A stretch of 64,000 nucleotides of DNA, taken from the NCBI RefSeq assembly GCF_012932365.1, contig NZ_JAAIIH010000006.1, positions 55,933-119,932 on the forward strand. The letters run 5' to 3'. This DNA is from Bifidobacterium moraviense (lineage in GTDB: Bacteria > Actinomycetota > Actinomycetes > Actinomycetales > Bifidobacteriaceae). The notes beneath the pieces were generated by a model, which was not told the origin of the DNA, did no database searches, and saw only the letters and a list, made by a program, of their open reading frames with translations. The stretch's first letter is position 1. Every line of letters starts with the position of its first letter. The position numbers were made by a program, and so were the translations under genes. Of this stretch, positions 52,701 through 58,838 are shown one piece after another.

Positions 52701-53002
52701 TCGTCGTGCTGCAGCACGTCGAATCCGTGGGACGGCGCATCCACGCCGGCTTCGATCTGCGCCGCGCGGACGTTGAGCCGGGCGGCTTTGCGATCGACCT
52801 GCGAGGTGATCCAGACCGTGCCGTTGTCGAGCCGCACCTGACGGCGCACGACCGTCTCGGCGACGATCGCGCCGACGATCAGCCCCAGGACGAGCGTCAG
52901 GACGACGAGCATGGGAGACGGGCCGGCCGCGCGTCGGGGGATCCGACGGCGCCGGTCATCCGCGGCGCGTGCCGCGTGGCGTGGAGGTGTGCTGAATTTC
53001 AT
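46748..53002 (-). CDS. fn3: giant cell-surface protein with tandem Ig/cadherin-like and FN3 domains (PFNA-type cluster)
   Basis: A 2084-residue protein. Residues 1-30 are basic and cytoplasmic, with one membrane helix at about 31-52 (LVVLTLVLGLIVGAIVAETVV), so the bulk is outside. Residues 55-400 look like a beta-propeller. A long series of Ig/cadherin-like repeats runs to about 1540, recognisable by motifs such as VNALDGAHDPEGDPLTL, PLANDVDPSGGVLAV and TANDIAPYGAELTV. Two fibronectin type III domains lie at about 1555-1740 (YVFTVLALNAVGWSDPSNAVEV; FTVTVRAHNAAGDGEES). Bifidobacterial FN3 proteins of this cluster have been linked to adhesion or cytokine binding; that is literature knowledge and untested here. 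ATG 53002 follows TAGCGT by 6 nt, a leaderless start. Confidence 0.87.
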   Translation of the reverse strand: MKFSTPPRHAARAADDRRRRIPRRAAGPSPMLVVLTLVLGLIVGAIVAETVVRRQVRLDNGTVWITSQVDRKAARLNVRAAQIEAGVDAPSHGFDVLQHDDVTLMTAGTRLGGIDAATLHMTDAPPIPDAATVALGGNVAAMLDDATGEVWTADASDPSALSAMAARRGAARMSLGAGGLIAVDHRGTAYGYRPADGMVLSLPSGAGPTEPAREIGSLSGGERLDAGFLTVVDGVPVIVAEGTAVWPSGSVRVDAGASPSPQLPPADDGQSGWVALAGEGTLAVVDLAGARIRTHATSGTGAPAVPVSVGGCVYAAWAQEANNFARLCDAGNAEDVAGNDAADRLPLSTLNGMTATAVPTFRVNHRIVVLNDVVTGAAWQPDAGGDAFDLAWDDARAERAEDDDTAERATDTRPEFGESCAQESGSIMAVDDEPDARAGAMRVLDVLRNDEQTDCSVLRIVRVGATSDPAVDVDVVGDGRFLQLDASGAGPGTVSFTYDVDDGRGRRSSATVALRLHDAATNAAPVWDGTPPAYDVEQSGTLTVNALDGAHDPEGDPLTLTDAAVRNTTQAAVSVRADGRLVVHAGSMAPGRMIIDVTASDGSANATGELHVSVHPAGTLPARIDPLSASAEPGETIAVRLGSAVHGSGASEPRLVDVRAPEGTEAAMDGSALAFDFRTATPGTHYVPYTVAQGGVESAGVARVDVAADAGGERRPVAVNDVALFDLALTATAEPLANDVDPSGGVLAVTSAQSTVDGVEVAVRDHRDVVVTARTMPSGPLMVTYTVANGVGTATGGIVVHPPSAPRSDVLVARDATASVRTGGVVSVDVLDHVLAPHGSVPRLIGGEPDDPAAFRGLTFVSGSAVRYQASDEAGTFPVTYTVEDGSGGTASGTISFVVHAADGDAKPAPEPRDVEARIVAGGTVRVEIPLTGIDADGDDVVLSGLGTTPPKLGRVVRSDATGLLYEAYRDSSGTDVFTYAVEDWTGQRAQGTVRVGVTATDAAATGVHALDDAVTMRPGAAASVDVTANDIAPYGAELTVDGAPEARGVSDVMTDGGTIRFTALAEGTAYVAYTVRDGVGMSDSAVLTVTVSDDAPPEPPTARDGRIAPEATIDKRSVTADVAPWISGSSGDAGRLVVAVHESAAAFARMEGGGATSTAVTVTLADRPLAVPYTVTDVASGLSATAFIHVPAYGVFPPTLRPRAPRLEVRSGETIVIPVADHVRVGAGKTAAIASPESVSATKSDGSAAYVDAYTLRFSAPARYAGPASITFTATDEVTAAEIPTDRIGTGGIGAGGIGTDAADADSGATSPDPSGSPRAPRIVNSAVLTLPITVIGEETAPPSFSSGVVDVAAGEPAQVISLAELTRTSGADANGADGTDGADGYVYGSEGLDGPVTAGVDRSGRLTVSARRDATPGTLVSVPFIIDYGAGTLTSGIMVRVVASTRPLARITPADVQARAGETVAIDIGLHAYNPFPDAPLAIVGASSANVSDDAAPHLEWANDGSTLTLTVPSSARVMTAVVTVTVADGTRDPARHVTGAFTVTVSDRPDAPLLSPVTETPTDGTVTLRFTPGAHNGSPVTEYRVDYEGGSRSCGLSTVCRIDGLANGRTYVFTVLALNAVGWSDPSNAVEVRPDRPPSAVGAVSATAGRESVHAAWDPPVYEGTPPDRYTATLRGSNGLTATVQTPGTSVDFAVPRASIADGVRFTVTVRAHNAAGDGEESAPSGPVAPWSAPDPPVVALTRQSGGRTVRVTVTPGDMRNAGCAAIMLAGAVEQRLDCPQSAAPDGGRHATADFTVGAGDLGRRLTVTATVIPSAAVGAVTASASLEPELAHEIGVPSDVRVSGADDRCTVRWTRRGRADSVEVQVDSLGARVVDATDGSATFTLAPWQRCGRATVRQGLDGAWGAAAEASGQYVYRTAAVIDADMRLRWDPSDPDVIRVEHGTTETFGQPVRQYVLSVNGVIVPWRPGTTAIALGANAVPAAPRYVWRLTVIGVDPALDAATGDEIVTGLRAAADPRSASEGPGRAHDAATLYMPAMRPPFTFVPNASPFVASSFAASSSAASPFAASGSLAGGKGGTP

Positions 53003-53008
53003 GCCCGC

Positions 53009-53014
53009 ACGCTA
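53009..53014 (-). promoter_or_regulatory. leaderless -10 of the FN3 gene
   Basis: On the minus strand TAGCGT (53014-53009) ends 6 nt before ATG 53002, with no Shine-Dalgarno. The kinase gene ends 211 bp upstream, so fn3-moxR-duf58-tgm may be a separate transcript. Confidence 0.4.
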
Positions 53015-53053
53015 ACCGGGCGGGCCGCTCGGAGGGAAGCCGAACGGGGACAT

Positions 53054-53114
53054 GTGGTCGAATGTGCCCTCGACACGCCGTGATCTCGGGCGTGTCGCGC
53101 TCGCATTCGACCAC
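53054..53114. repeat. 61-bp inverted repeat between the kinase and FN3 genes
   Basis: Arms 53054-53079 and 53089-53114 pair through GTGGTCGAATG/CATTCGACCAC and CGACACGCC/GGCGTGTCG, with a 6-nt unpaired stretch in each arm and a 9-nt loop. It lies just upstream of the FN3 promoter and just after the kinase stop. Confidence 0.7.
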
Positions 53115-53125
53115 GGGACGGTGAG

Positions 53126-53146
53126 TTATCCACCGATTGTGGATAA
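53126..53146. promoter_or_regulatory. pair of inverted DnaA boxes
   Basis: TTATCCACC (53126-53134, plus) and TTATCCACA on the minus strand (53146-53138) face each other 3 bp apart. The second is a perfect match to the DnaA box consensus and the first matches 8 of 9. They lie between the kinase stop and the FN3 start. The pair may simply be a short hairpin, but two full boxes suggest DnaA binding. Confidence 0.5.
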
Positions 53147-53212
53147 CTTTCGGGTCATGCGGAGGCCCTGATCGGTGGGGGATCGCTCGGCCCGGGGCCG
53201 CGGTCCGGAGCC

Positions 53213-54469
53213 TCACGGACTCGCGGTCGGGTAGCTCGGGCTTTCGTACAGCGAGGGACCCAGCGGCATATGCGGGGAGACTGGTGCGCCGGGGTCGGGT
53301 GGTGCCACGGCGATCATGCCGATCGTGGCGACCAGCGCGGCCGCGGCCGCCAGGGCGGCGAACGCGCCCTTCAGCGCGCCTCTCGTCGTGCCTTTCGGGG
53401 AGCCCGTCCGCGGACCCGTCTGCGCGCCCGTCGGCGCGCCCGTCGGCGAGTCTGCACCGGCCGCGGGCCGTGCGGGAAGCGCGGACAGTGCGGGGTGCCG
53501 CATGTGTGCCGACGCGTACGGCGTCCGATGCGGCGCTGATTGCGGCGTCGGTTGCGGCACCGGTCCCCGCGTCGGCTGCCGCGATGCACGGTCGTCGGCC
53601 GCATAGACGGACCGCATCTCCCGGAGCCGCTCTCCGAACGCCAGGGCCGTCGGGAAACGCCGGTCGGGATCGGGATCCATCGCGCGCCGCAACACGGTCC
53701 GCACGTCGCCGGGAATGGCCTCGGGGAGCATGCCTCCGTCCGGCGGACGCCCGGTCATCAGCGCGGCCAGCGTGGCGGCAAGCGCATAGCAGTCCGCGGC
53801 CTCGCTGCCGCCGGAACGCCCCTCCGTCACCTCCGGCGCGGCCCAGAGCGGCGACCATCCGGTGACGGCGCCGGAATCGTAGACTGTGGCCGCGATGCCG
53901 AAGTCCGCGAGTACGGGGCCGTGCTCGGTGATGAGCATGTTCGAGGGCTTGACGTCGCGGTGGACGATGCCCCGCGCATGCAGGGCGTGCAACGCGGAAG
54001 CCATGCGGACGCCCACGTCCAGGGCCTCGCCGGCGGCCAGCGTGACGCCGCGGCGCAGCAGGTCGGCGTAGCTGCCTCCCGCGGCGAATTCGAGGATCAG
54101 ATACGGCGCTCCCGTTCCGAGGACGCCGGAGCCGAGGATCCGCAGCACGTGAGGGCTGTCCCGGACCGCCTCCATGAAGCGCGCCTCGCGGCGGAACCGT
54201 GCCATGGCGGCGGCGTCGGACATGCGCCCGGTCTTCACCGCGACCGGCCGCGCGGACCCGTCCCGCCTGCAGAGCGTCACGGTCGACGTGGGCGTGCGGG
54301 AGAGCGTGCGCATGGCGTCGCATCCGCGGGGCATGGGCGGATGGGCTGCGGTCTGACGGCCGGCCGCGCGGGCGTGCGGGAGGACGGCGTCGCGGCGTTG
54401 CGTGCGGTGCCGCGCGGGGTGTCGCGCGGGGGTCGAGGGGCGTGCTGGGTGCGTTGCGGATCCGGTCAT
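53213..54469 (-). CDS. pkb2: membrane Ser/Thr protein kinase (PFNA-type cluster)
   Basis: A 418-residue Hanks-type kinase. The kinase domain spans about 50-310, with VAVKTG (ATP lysine), HRDVKPSN (catalytic loop), ADFGIAATVYD (metal loop) and WAAPEV. The glycine-rich loop is degenerate: the equivalent stretch reads RTLSRTPTSTVTL with no glycine. A Pro/Ala/Thr-rich juxtamembrane region leads to one membrane helix near 380-400 (GAFAALAAAAALVATIGMIAV) and a very short outside tail, so it lacks PASTA-type sensors. ATG 54469 follows GGAAAGGG with about 7 nt spacing. It is first in the minus-strand cluster, divergent from adnA. Targets are unknown; the neighbouring FN3, MoxR and DUF58 proteins are candidates. 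Confidence 0.85.
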   Translation of the reverse strand: MTGSATHPARPSTPARHPARHRTQRRDAVLPHARAAGRQTAAHPPMPRGCDAMRTLSRTPTSTVTLCRRDGSARPVAVKTGRMSDAAAMARFRREARFMEAVRDSPHVLRILGSGVLGTGAPYLILEFAAGGSYADLLRRGVTLAAGEALDVGVRMASALHALHARGIVHRDVKPSNMLITEHGPVLADFGIAATVYDSGAVTGWSPLWAAPEVTEGRSGGSEAADCYALAATLAALMTGRPPDGGMLPEAIPGDVRTVLRRAMDPDPDRRFPTALAFGERLREMRSVYAADDRASRQPTRGPVPQPTPQSAPHRTPYASAHMRHPALSALPARPAAGADSPTGAPTGAQTGPRTGSPKGTTRGALKGAFAALAAAAALVATIGMIAVAPPDPGAPVSPHMPLGPSLYESPSYPTASP

Positions 54470-54575
54470 CGTCGGCCCTTTCCGTCGTGGAGGGTGTATC
54501 GCCTTCATAGGCTCAGCCCCGGACCGGGCGCGACATGCCGAGCGAGGGCAAGCGGGAGAAGCGCTCGCAACCATT

Positions 54576-54597
54576 CGTACAAGTGTTCGAATATGCT
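54576..54597 (+). promoter_or_regulatory. LexA (SOS) box and -10 of the adnAB-like operon
   Basis: CGTACAAGTGTTCG (54576-54589) matches the Gram-positive SOS consensus CGAACRNRYGTTCG at all but one base. TATGCT (54592-54597) is the -10, so the box occupies the -35/-10 spacer, where LexA would block transcription. The adnA-like start is 60 nt downstream. Confidence 0.6.
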
Positions 54598-54659
54598 GGA
54601 GTCGGGAGCCTTCGAACGGGGAGGGCTGCCGGGACGATTCGACCGAAGTTGGAGCAACG

Positions 54660-57600
54660 ATGAACGACGAGGCACAGGTGCTGTTGGCGGTTGGTCCGCC
54701 GAGCTGCGGCAAGACCGAGTTCGCCGTGCGCGCGCTGCTGGACGGCATGCGGCGGTACGGCTCCGACCGCGCCTGCATGGCGGCGTCCGGACGCAAGGCC
54801 GCCGATCGTCTGGCGGACCGGGTGATCCGCGAGATGGGCGTATCCGCGCAGGCCAGGCCGGTCACCACGCTCGCCGCCGTGGCGTTCCGGATCATCGCGC
54901 TCGGCCGCGCCCGGCGGGGGGCGTCGTCGCCGCGCCTGCTCAACGGCGCCGAGCAGGATGCGCTGCTGCGCGGGGTGCTGGACGACCATGCCGGGCACGT
55001 GCGTGCGGGCGAGTCGGGAAACTGCCCGGTCTGCGGTCTGCTGCAGGAGTACTTCGCCGATGTCTCCTGGCCGGCGCTGGTGGACGGGCGCATGGGCGCC
55101 GCGTTCGTGGGGCAGCTGAGGGACATGCTGGCGCGCATGGACGAGCTCGGCGTCTCCCGCGAGGGGGAGGACGGGGTCCTTGCGGCCGTGGACACCCCCG
55201 ACGTTCGCTCGATGAGGCTGCGTCTGCAGTGGCGCCTCGCCTTCGCGCTGCGCGCCCGGTACGATGCCGCCGTGGAATCCGCGTACCCCGGCGAATGCCG
55301 GCTGGACTCCTCGCGTCTGCTGGTGGAGGGGACGAAGTCGGTGGGAGGGCTGGACCGCGCCGATCTTCCGTCCCTGGTGGTCGTGGACGACTTCCAGGAC
55401 GTCACGCTGGCCGGGCTGGGGTTTCTGGAGGCGCTGCGGGACGCCGGATGCCGGCTGGTGCTGGTGGGCTGCCCGGACGAGTCGGTGCAGTCGTTCCGCG
55501 GTTCCTATCCCGAGTATGCGCTCGCGCGCGTGAGACGGTGGCCGGGATGCGAGGAGATGGCGCTGACGGACTACGGCAAGGACGGCGAACCGCACGCCGA
55601 GGCATCGTGTGACGCGTCGCGGGACGGGGAACTGCGGTCCGACGCGCCGCGGTATCTCGATCTGGTCACGTCCCGCGTCAGTCTGTCGATCCTTTCCACG
55701 GAGGACGATCCGACGCCGGTCCCGCTGCGTGCCGGGAAGATGCACGCGTATCGCGGCTCATGGCCGATCGAGGCCGTGGAAGGGGGCCGATATGCCGACG
55801 ACGGCAGCGTGGTCGCCTCGCTGTACCGTTCCTCGGGCGAGGAGACGGACGACGTCGTCTGGAGGATCAAGCGCGCGCATCTGGACGCGGCCGCCGGCGG
55901 CGAGGACGGGAAGCCCGGCGAGGCCGGGTGCGCGTGGAACGACATGGCGGTCATCGCGCACGACAACGCCACCGTGCGGGCCATCGGCGAACGGCTGCGC
56001 CGGGAGGGCGTGCCGGTCCTCTACTCGTCCGTGACGCGCCCGCTGAAGGACGAGCCGTTCGTGCAGGCGCTGTTCGCGCTCATCGAGCTCGCCGGGCTCA
56101 GACGGCGCGGGCTGGCGTCCTGCTCCATGGCGCCGGAGGCGCTGGCGGGGTTCGTGCGGTCGCGCGTCGTCGACATCATGAACAGTCCGCTCGTCATGGT
56201 GGGCGACGACGACCGCGGCAACGGGTATCCGGCGCGGCTGTCCGTGGCGGAGTCGGCCATGGGCGCGCTGCAGTCGCTGGCCGAGGCGTTGCAGGCGGAA
56301 GCTATGGAAGGCGCGCAGGACGCGCGGGACGAGGTCTCCGCCGCCGTGGACGGACCGTCGGGGCCCGATCCGGCGGCCGGCGGGGACGATGGCACGGCCG
56401 CCGGAGGCGGCGACGCGGTCACGACGCTGAACGGGCTGATCCGGGCCTGGGATCGTCTGCGCGGAGAGTACGAGACGGCGCGGCGCGGCGCGCACGGCCC
56501 CGGCGTGGCCGTGGACGACTCGCTGGTCGCCGGATCCTCGGCCGACGCGCCCATGCCGTTCGGGCGCGACGCCCTGTACCTGCTGCTGATGTTCGATCCT
56601 GCGGCCGGCGAGGAGACGCTGCAGGCCATCCATGCGATCTGCGGGTCTCATGCCGGCCGCTCGGACGGACACGCCGAGGCATTCTCCCGGGTATGGCGGC
56701 TGGTCGCCGACACGGCCGACGCGCTGTCCCGGCTGCCCGGTCAGGGACCGCAGTACGCTCTGTCCGCCGCGTGGACCGCCGCCGGCGTGGACCGCCGCTG
56801 GCAGCGTCTCGCATTGCGCGGCACGGAAGCGGGAAGGGCGGCGAACGACCGCCTCGACGTGGCGATGCGGCTGTTCCAGTTCGCGCAGGATTCCACCGCC
56901 GCCCGGGACATCGAGGGGTTCATCGAGCAGGTGCGCTCCATGGAGGTGGAGGCCGACTCGCTGGCCCACGTCGGCCCCGTGGAGCAGGCGGTCACGCTCA
57001 CCACGCCGGCCGGCGCTGCGGGACGCCACTTCCGACTGGTCTGGATCCCGTCCGTCCAGCAGGACGTGTGGCCCAACCTCACGCCGCGCAACACGATGTT
57101 CGGGGCCGAGGACCTCGCGGACATCGTGCTTCGGGGCGGACTGGCCCGACGCGAGCCGGTCTCCGCGGGCGCGGCGTCCGACCCGCGCCTGGCGTCCGTG
57201 CTGTACGCCGAGCGCAGGAGCCTGCTGGTGGCGCTGACCCGGGCCGAGACGCGGGTGTTCGTCAGCGCGGTGCACAGCGAGGACGTGGCGCCGTCGGAGT
57301 TCCTGTATGCGTTCATGCCGGAACGGTATCCGCGCGTGGCCGAAGGAACGCCGCAATACACCGAGGTGGGCGAGGGCGGCAGATACGCCGGGCTGGACGC
57401 CGATCCGCGCGGACTGGTGGCCGCCGCGCGCGTCGCCTTGGCCAGAGGCGTCATGGACGGCGCCGGGGAGAACGGGGACCCGCAAGACGTCCAAGCCGCC
57501 CAAGCCACCCGGGATGCCGCGGAGGCGTTGGCGCTGCTGGCGTCCAGCGGCGTCGAATCCGCGGACCCCTCGCACTGGATGTTCATGGATGCGCGGGATC

Positions 57601-58838
57601 GCGGAGAACGGACGACACGTCCGGGCGACCCGGAACAGGCGCCGGACGGCGGCAGGACCGTGACGCTCTCCCCGTCCGCGGTGGACGGCCTGTGGGCCTG
57701 CCCGGTCTGCTGGCTGCTCGAGAACCGTTTCGCCGGACCACGCCCCGGCAGCGTGGCGGCCGGATTCGGCACGCTCATCCACGCGGTGGCCGAGCAGGCG
57801 AGCCGCGAGGGGCTGGATCGTCCCGGCCGTACCGCGGAGGAGGTGCTGGAGCGCATGACGGCCATCTACCGCAATCTGCGCGCGGACCCCGATGCCATCG
57901 ACCGCCCCGCGGACCGGTATGCGGCGCGGCGCAACGACGAGGCGGCCGCGGGCATCCTGGCCAACATCGCCGCGTACTTCGTCGACTCGAATGCGCCCGG
58001 CTACCCGGCGGGCAACGTGGGCAAGATCGACGTGGGCACGCTGCAGGACGTGCAGGTCGAGCGTCACTTCGGCGCCGCATTCGGCCTGGACGACGTGCTC
58101 GAGGCCTACAACGCCATCGACGGCGTCGACCCGATCGACGCCTCCACGCTGATGCTGGTCATGGGGGCGCTGGTGGGCGGATGGCCCGAGGCGATGGCCC
58201 CGGGGCTGCGCGTGCGGCTGTCCGGGCGCATCGACCGCCTCGAGACCCGGCTCGGCGCGGACGGGCGCGTCCGGACCCGTCTCGTGGACTACAAGACCGG
58301 CGGCAAGCCGGCGCTCGGCCAGCTGTTCTCCGACCTGCAGCTGGTGTGCTACCAGCTGGGGCTGGCGTTCCCCGAAGACGGGCCGCGCGGCGCGAAGGCC
58401 CTGCGGGCCATGCCGGACATCGCGCAGTCGATGCTGTTCCACGTGCGCGAGGATCCGTGGCCGGCGAAGAGCTGGGGGGCGGAGGGCGCCTACCAGCCGC
58501 CGCTGTTCGCGGACGGATCGCTCAACGCGCGCGCCTTCGCTCCGCGCTACCACTATCCGAACATGACGACGTTCTTCGACGCCGCCGACGTGCTGCCGCC
58601 CACGCCGCCGGACGGCGTGGGCGAGAAGGCTTGGGAGCAGTTCGTCACGCTGCGCGGCACCCACGCCGTGTGGGCCCTGACGATGATCTCCCGGGTCTTC
58701 TACGCGGCGGCGGCGAGCGTCTCCACCGTGCTGACGGCGCATCCGCAGGCCCTCCACGTGAAGCGCTGCCGATGCATCGGACAATGCCCGGCATGTTCGG
58801 GCCAGATCGACACCGTATTCGAAGTGAGGCAGCCATGA
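54660..58838 (+). CDS. adnA: UvrD-like helicase/RecB-like nuclease, AdnA-type
   Basis: A 1392-residue protein. The N-terminal SF1 helicase has Walker A GPPSCGKT (12-19) and motif II VVVDDFQD, then LVGCPDESVQSFRG. The C-terminal nuclease has GRIDRLE (D1192) and LVDYKTGG (D1210, K1212). Cysteines C1014 and C1017 (WACPVCW) and a C-terminal cluster (RCRCIGQCPAC) may hold an iron-sulphur cluster, as in AddB-type nucleases. Two consecutive helicase-nuclease fusions are the mark of the actinobacterial AdnAB end-resection machine. Residues 500-640 hold an acidic, Ala/Gly-rich insert. ATG 54660 follows TTGGAG. Stop and the next start overlap (ATGA). Confidence 0.85.
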   Translation: MNDEAQVLLAVGPPSCGKTEFAVRALLDGMRRYGSDRACMAASGRKAADRLADRVIREMGVSAQARPVTTLAAVAFRIIALGRARRGASSPRLLNGAEQDALLRGVLDDHAGHVRAGESGNCPVCGLLQEYFADVSWPALVDGRMGAAFVGQLRDMLARMDELGVSREGEDGVLAAVDTPDVRSMRLRLQWRLAFALRARYDAAVESAYPGECRLDSSRLLVEGTKSVGGLDRADLPSLVVVDDFQDVTLAGLGFLEALRDAGCRLVLVGCPDESVQSFRGSYPEYALARVRRWPGCEEMALTDYGKDGEPHAEASCDASRDGELRSDAPRYLDLVTSRVSLSILSTEDDPTPVPLRAGKMHAYRGSWPIEAVEGGRYADDGSVVASLYRSSGEETDDVVWRIKRAHLDAAAGGEDGKPGEAGCAWNDMAVIAHDNATVRAIGERLRREGVPVLYSSVTRPLKDEPFVQALFALIELAGLRRRGLASCSMAPEALAGFVRSRVVDIMNSPLVMVGDDDRGNGYPARLSVAESAMGALQSLAEALQAEAMEGAQDARDEVSAAVDGPSGPDPAAGGDDGTAAGGGDAVTTLNGLIRAWDRLRGEYETARRGAHGPGVAVDDSLVAGSSADAPMPFGRDALYLLLMFDPAAGEETLQAIHAICGSHAGRSDGHAEAFSRVWRLVADTADALSRLPGQGPQYALSAAWTAAGVDRRWQRLALRGTEAGRAANDRLDVAMRLFQFAQDSTAARDIEGFIEQVRSMEVEADSLAHVGPVEQAVTLTTPAGAAGRHFRLVWIPSVQQDVWPNLTPRNTMFGAEDLADIVLRGGLARREPVSAGAASDPRLASVLYAERRSLLVALTRAETRVFVSAVHSEDVAPSEFLYAFMPERYPRVAEGTPQYTEVGEGGRYAGLDADPRGLVAAARVALARGVMDGAGENGDPQDVQAAQATRDAAEALALLASSGVESADPSHWMFMDARDRGERTTRPGDPEQAPDGGRTVTLSPSAVDGLWACPVCWLLENRFAGPRPGSVAAGFGTLIHAVAEQASREGLDRPGRTAEEVLERMTAIYRNLRADPDAIDRPADRYAARRNDEAAAGILANIAAYFVDSNAPGYPAGNVGKIDVGTLQDVQVERHFGAAFGLDDVLEAYNAIDGVDPIDASTLMLVMGALVGGWPEAMAPGLRVRLSGRIDRLETRLGADGRVRTRLVDYKTGGKPALGQLFSDLQLVCYQLGLAFPEDGPRGAKALRAMPDIAQSMLFHVREDPWPAKSWGAEGAYQPPLFADGSLNARAFAPRYHYPNMTTFFDAADVLPPTPPDGVGEKAWEQFVTLRGTHAVWALTMISRVFYAAAASVSTVLTAHPQALHVKRCRCIGQCPACSGQIDTVFEVRQP

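Noticed and set aside
48269..53083. 1604-codon plus-strand frame opposite the FN3 gene
   Set aside because: Antisense shadow rich in Arg, Gly, Asp and Val; the minus strand carries clear Ig and FN3 motifs.
53126..53146. Chromosomal replication origin
   Set aside because: Only two DnaA boxes, no AT-rich unwinding element, and no dnaA, dnaN or rpmH genes nearby.
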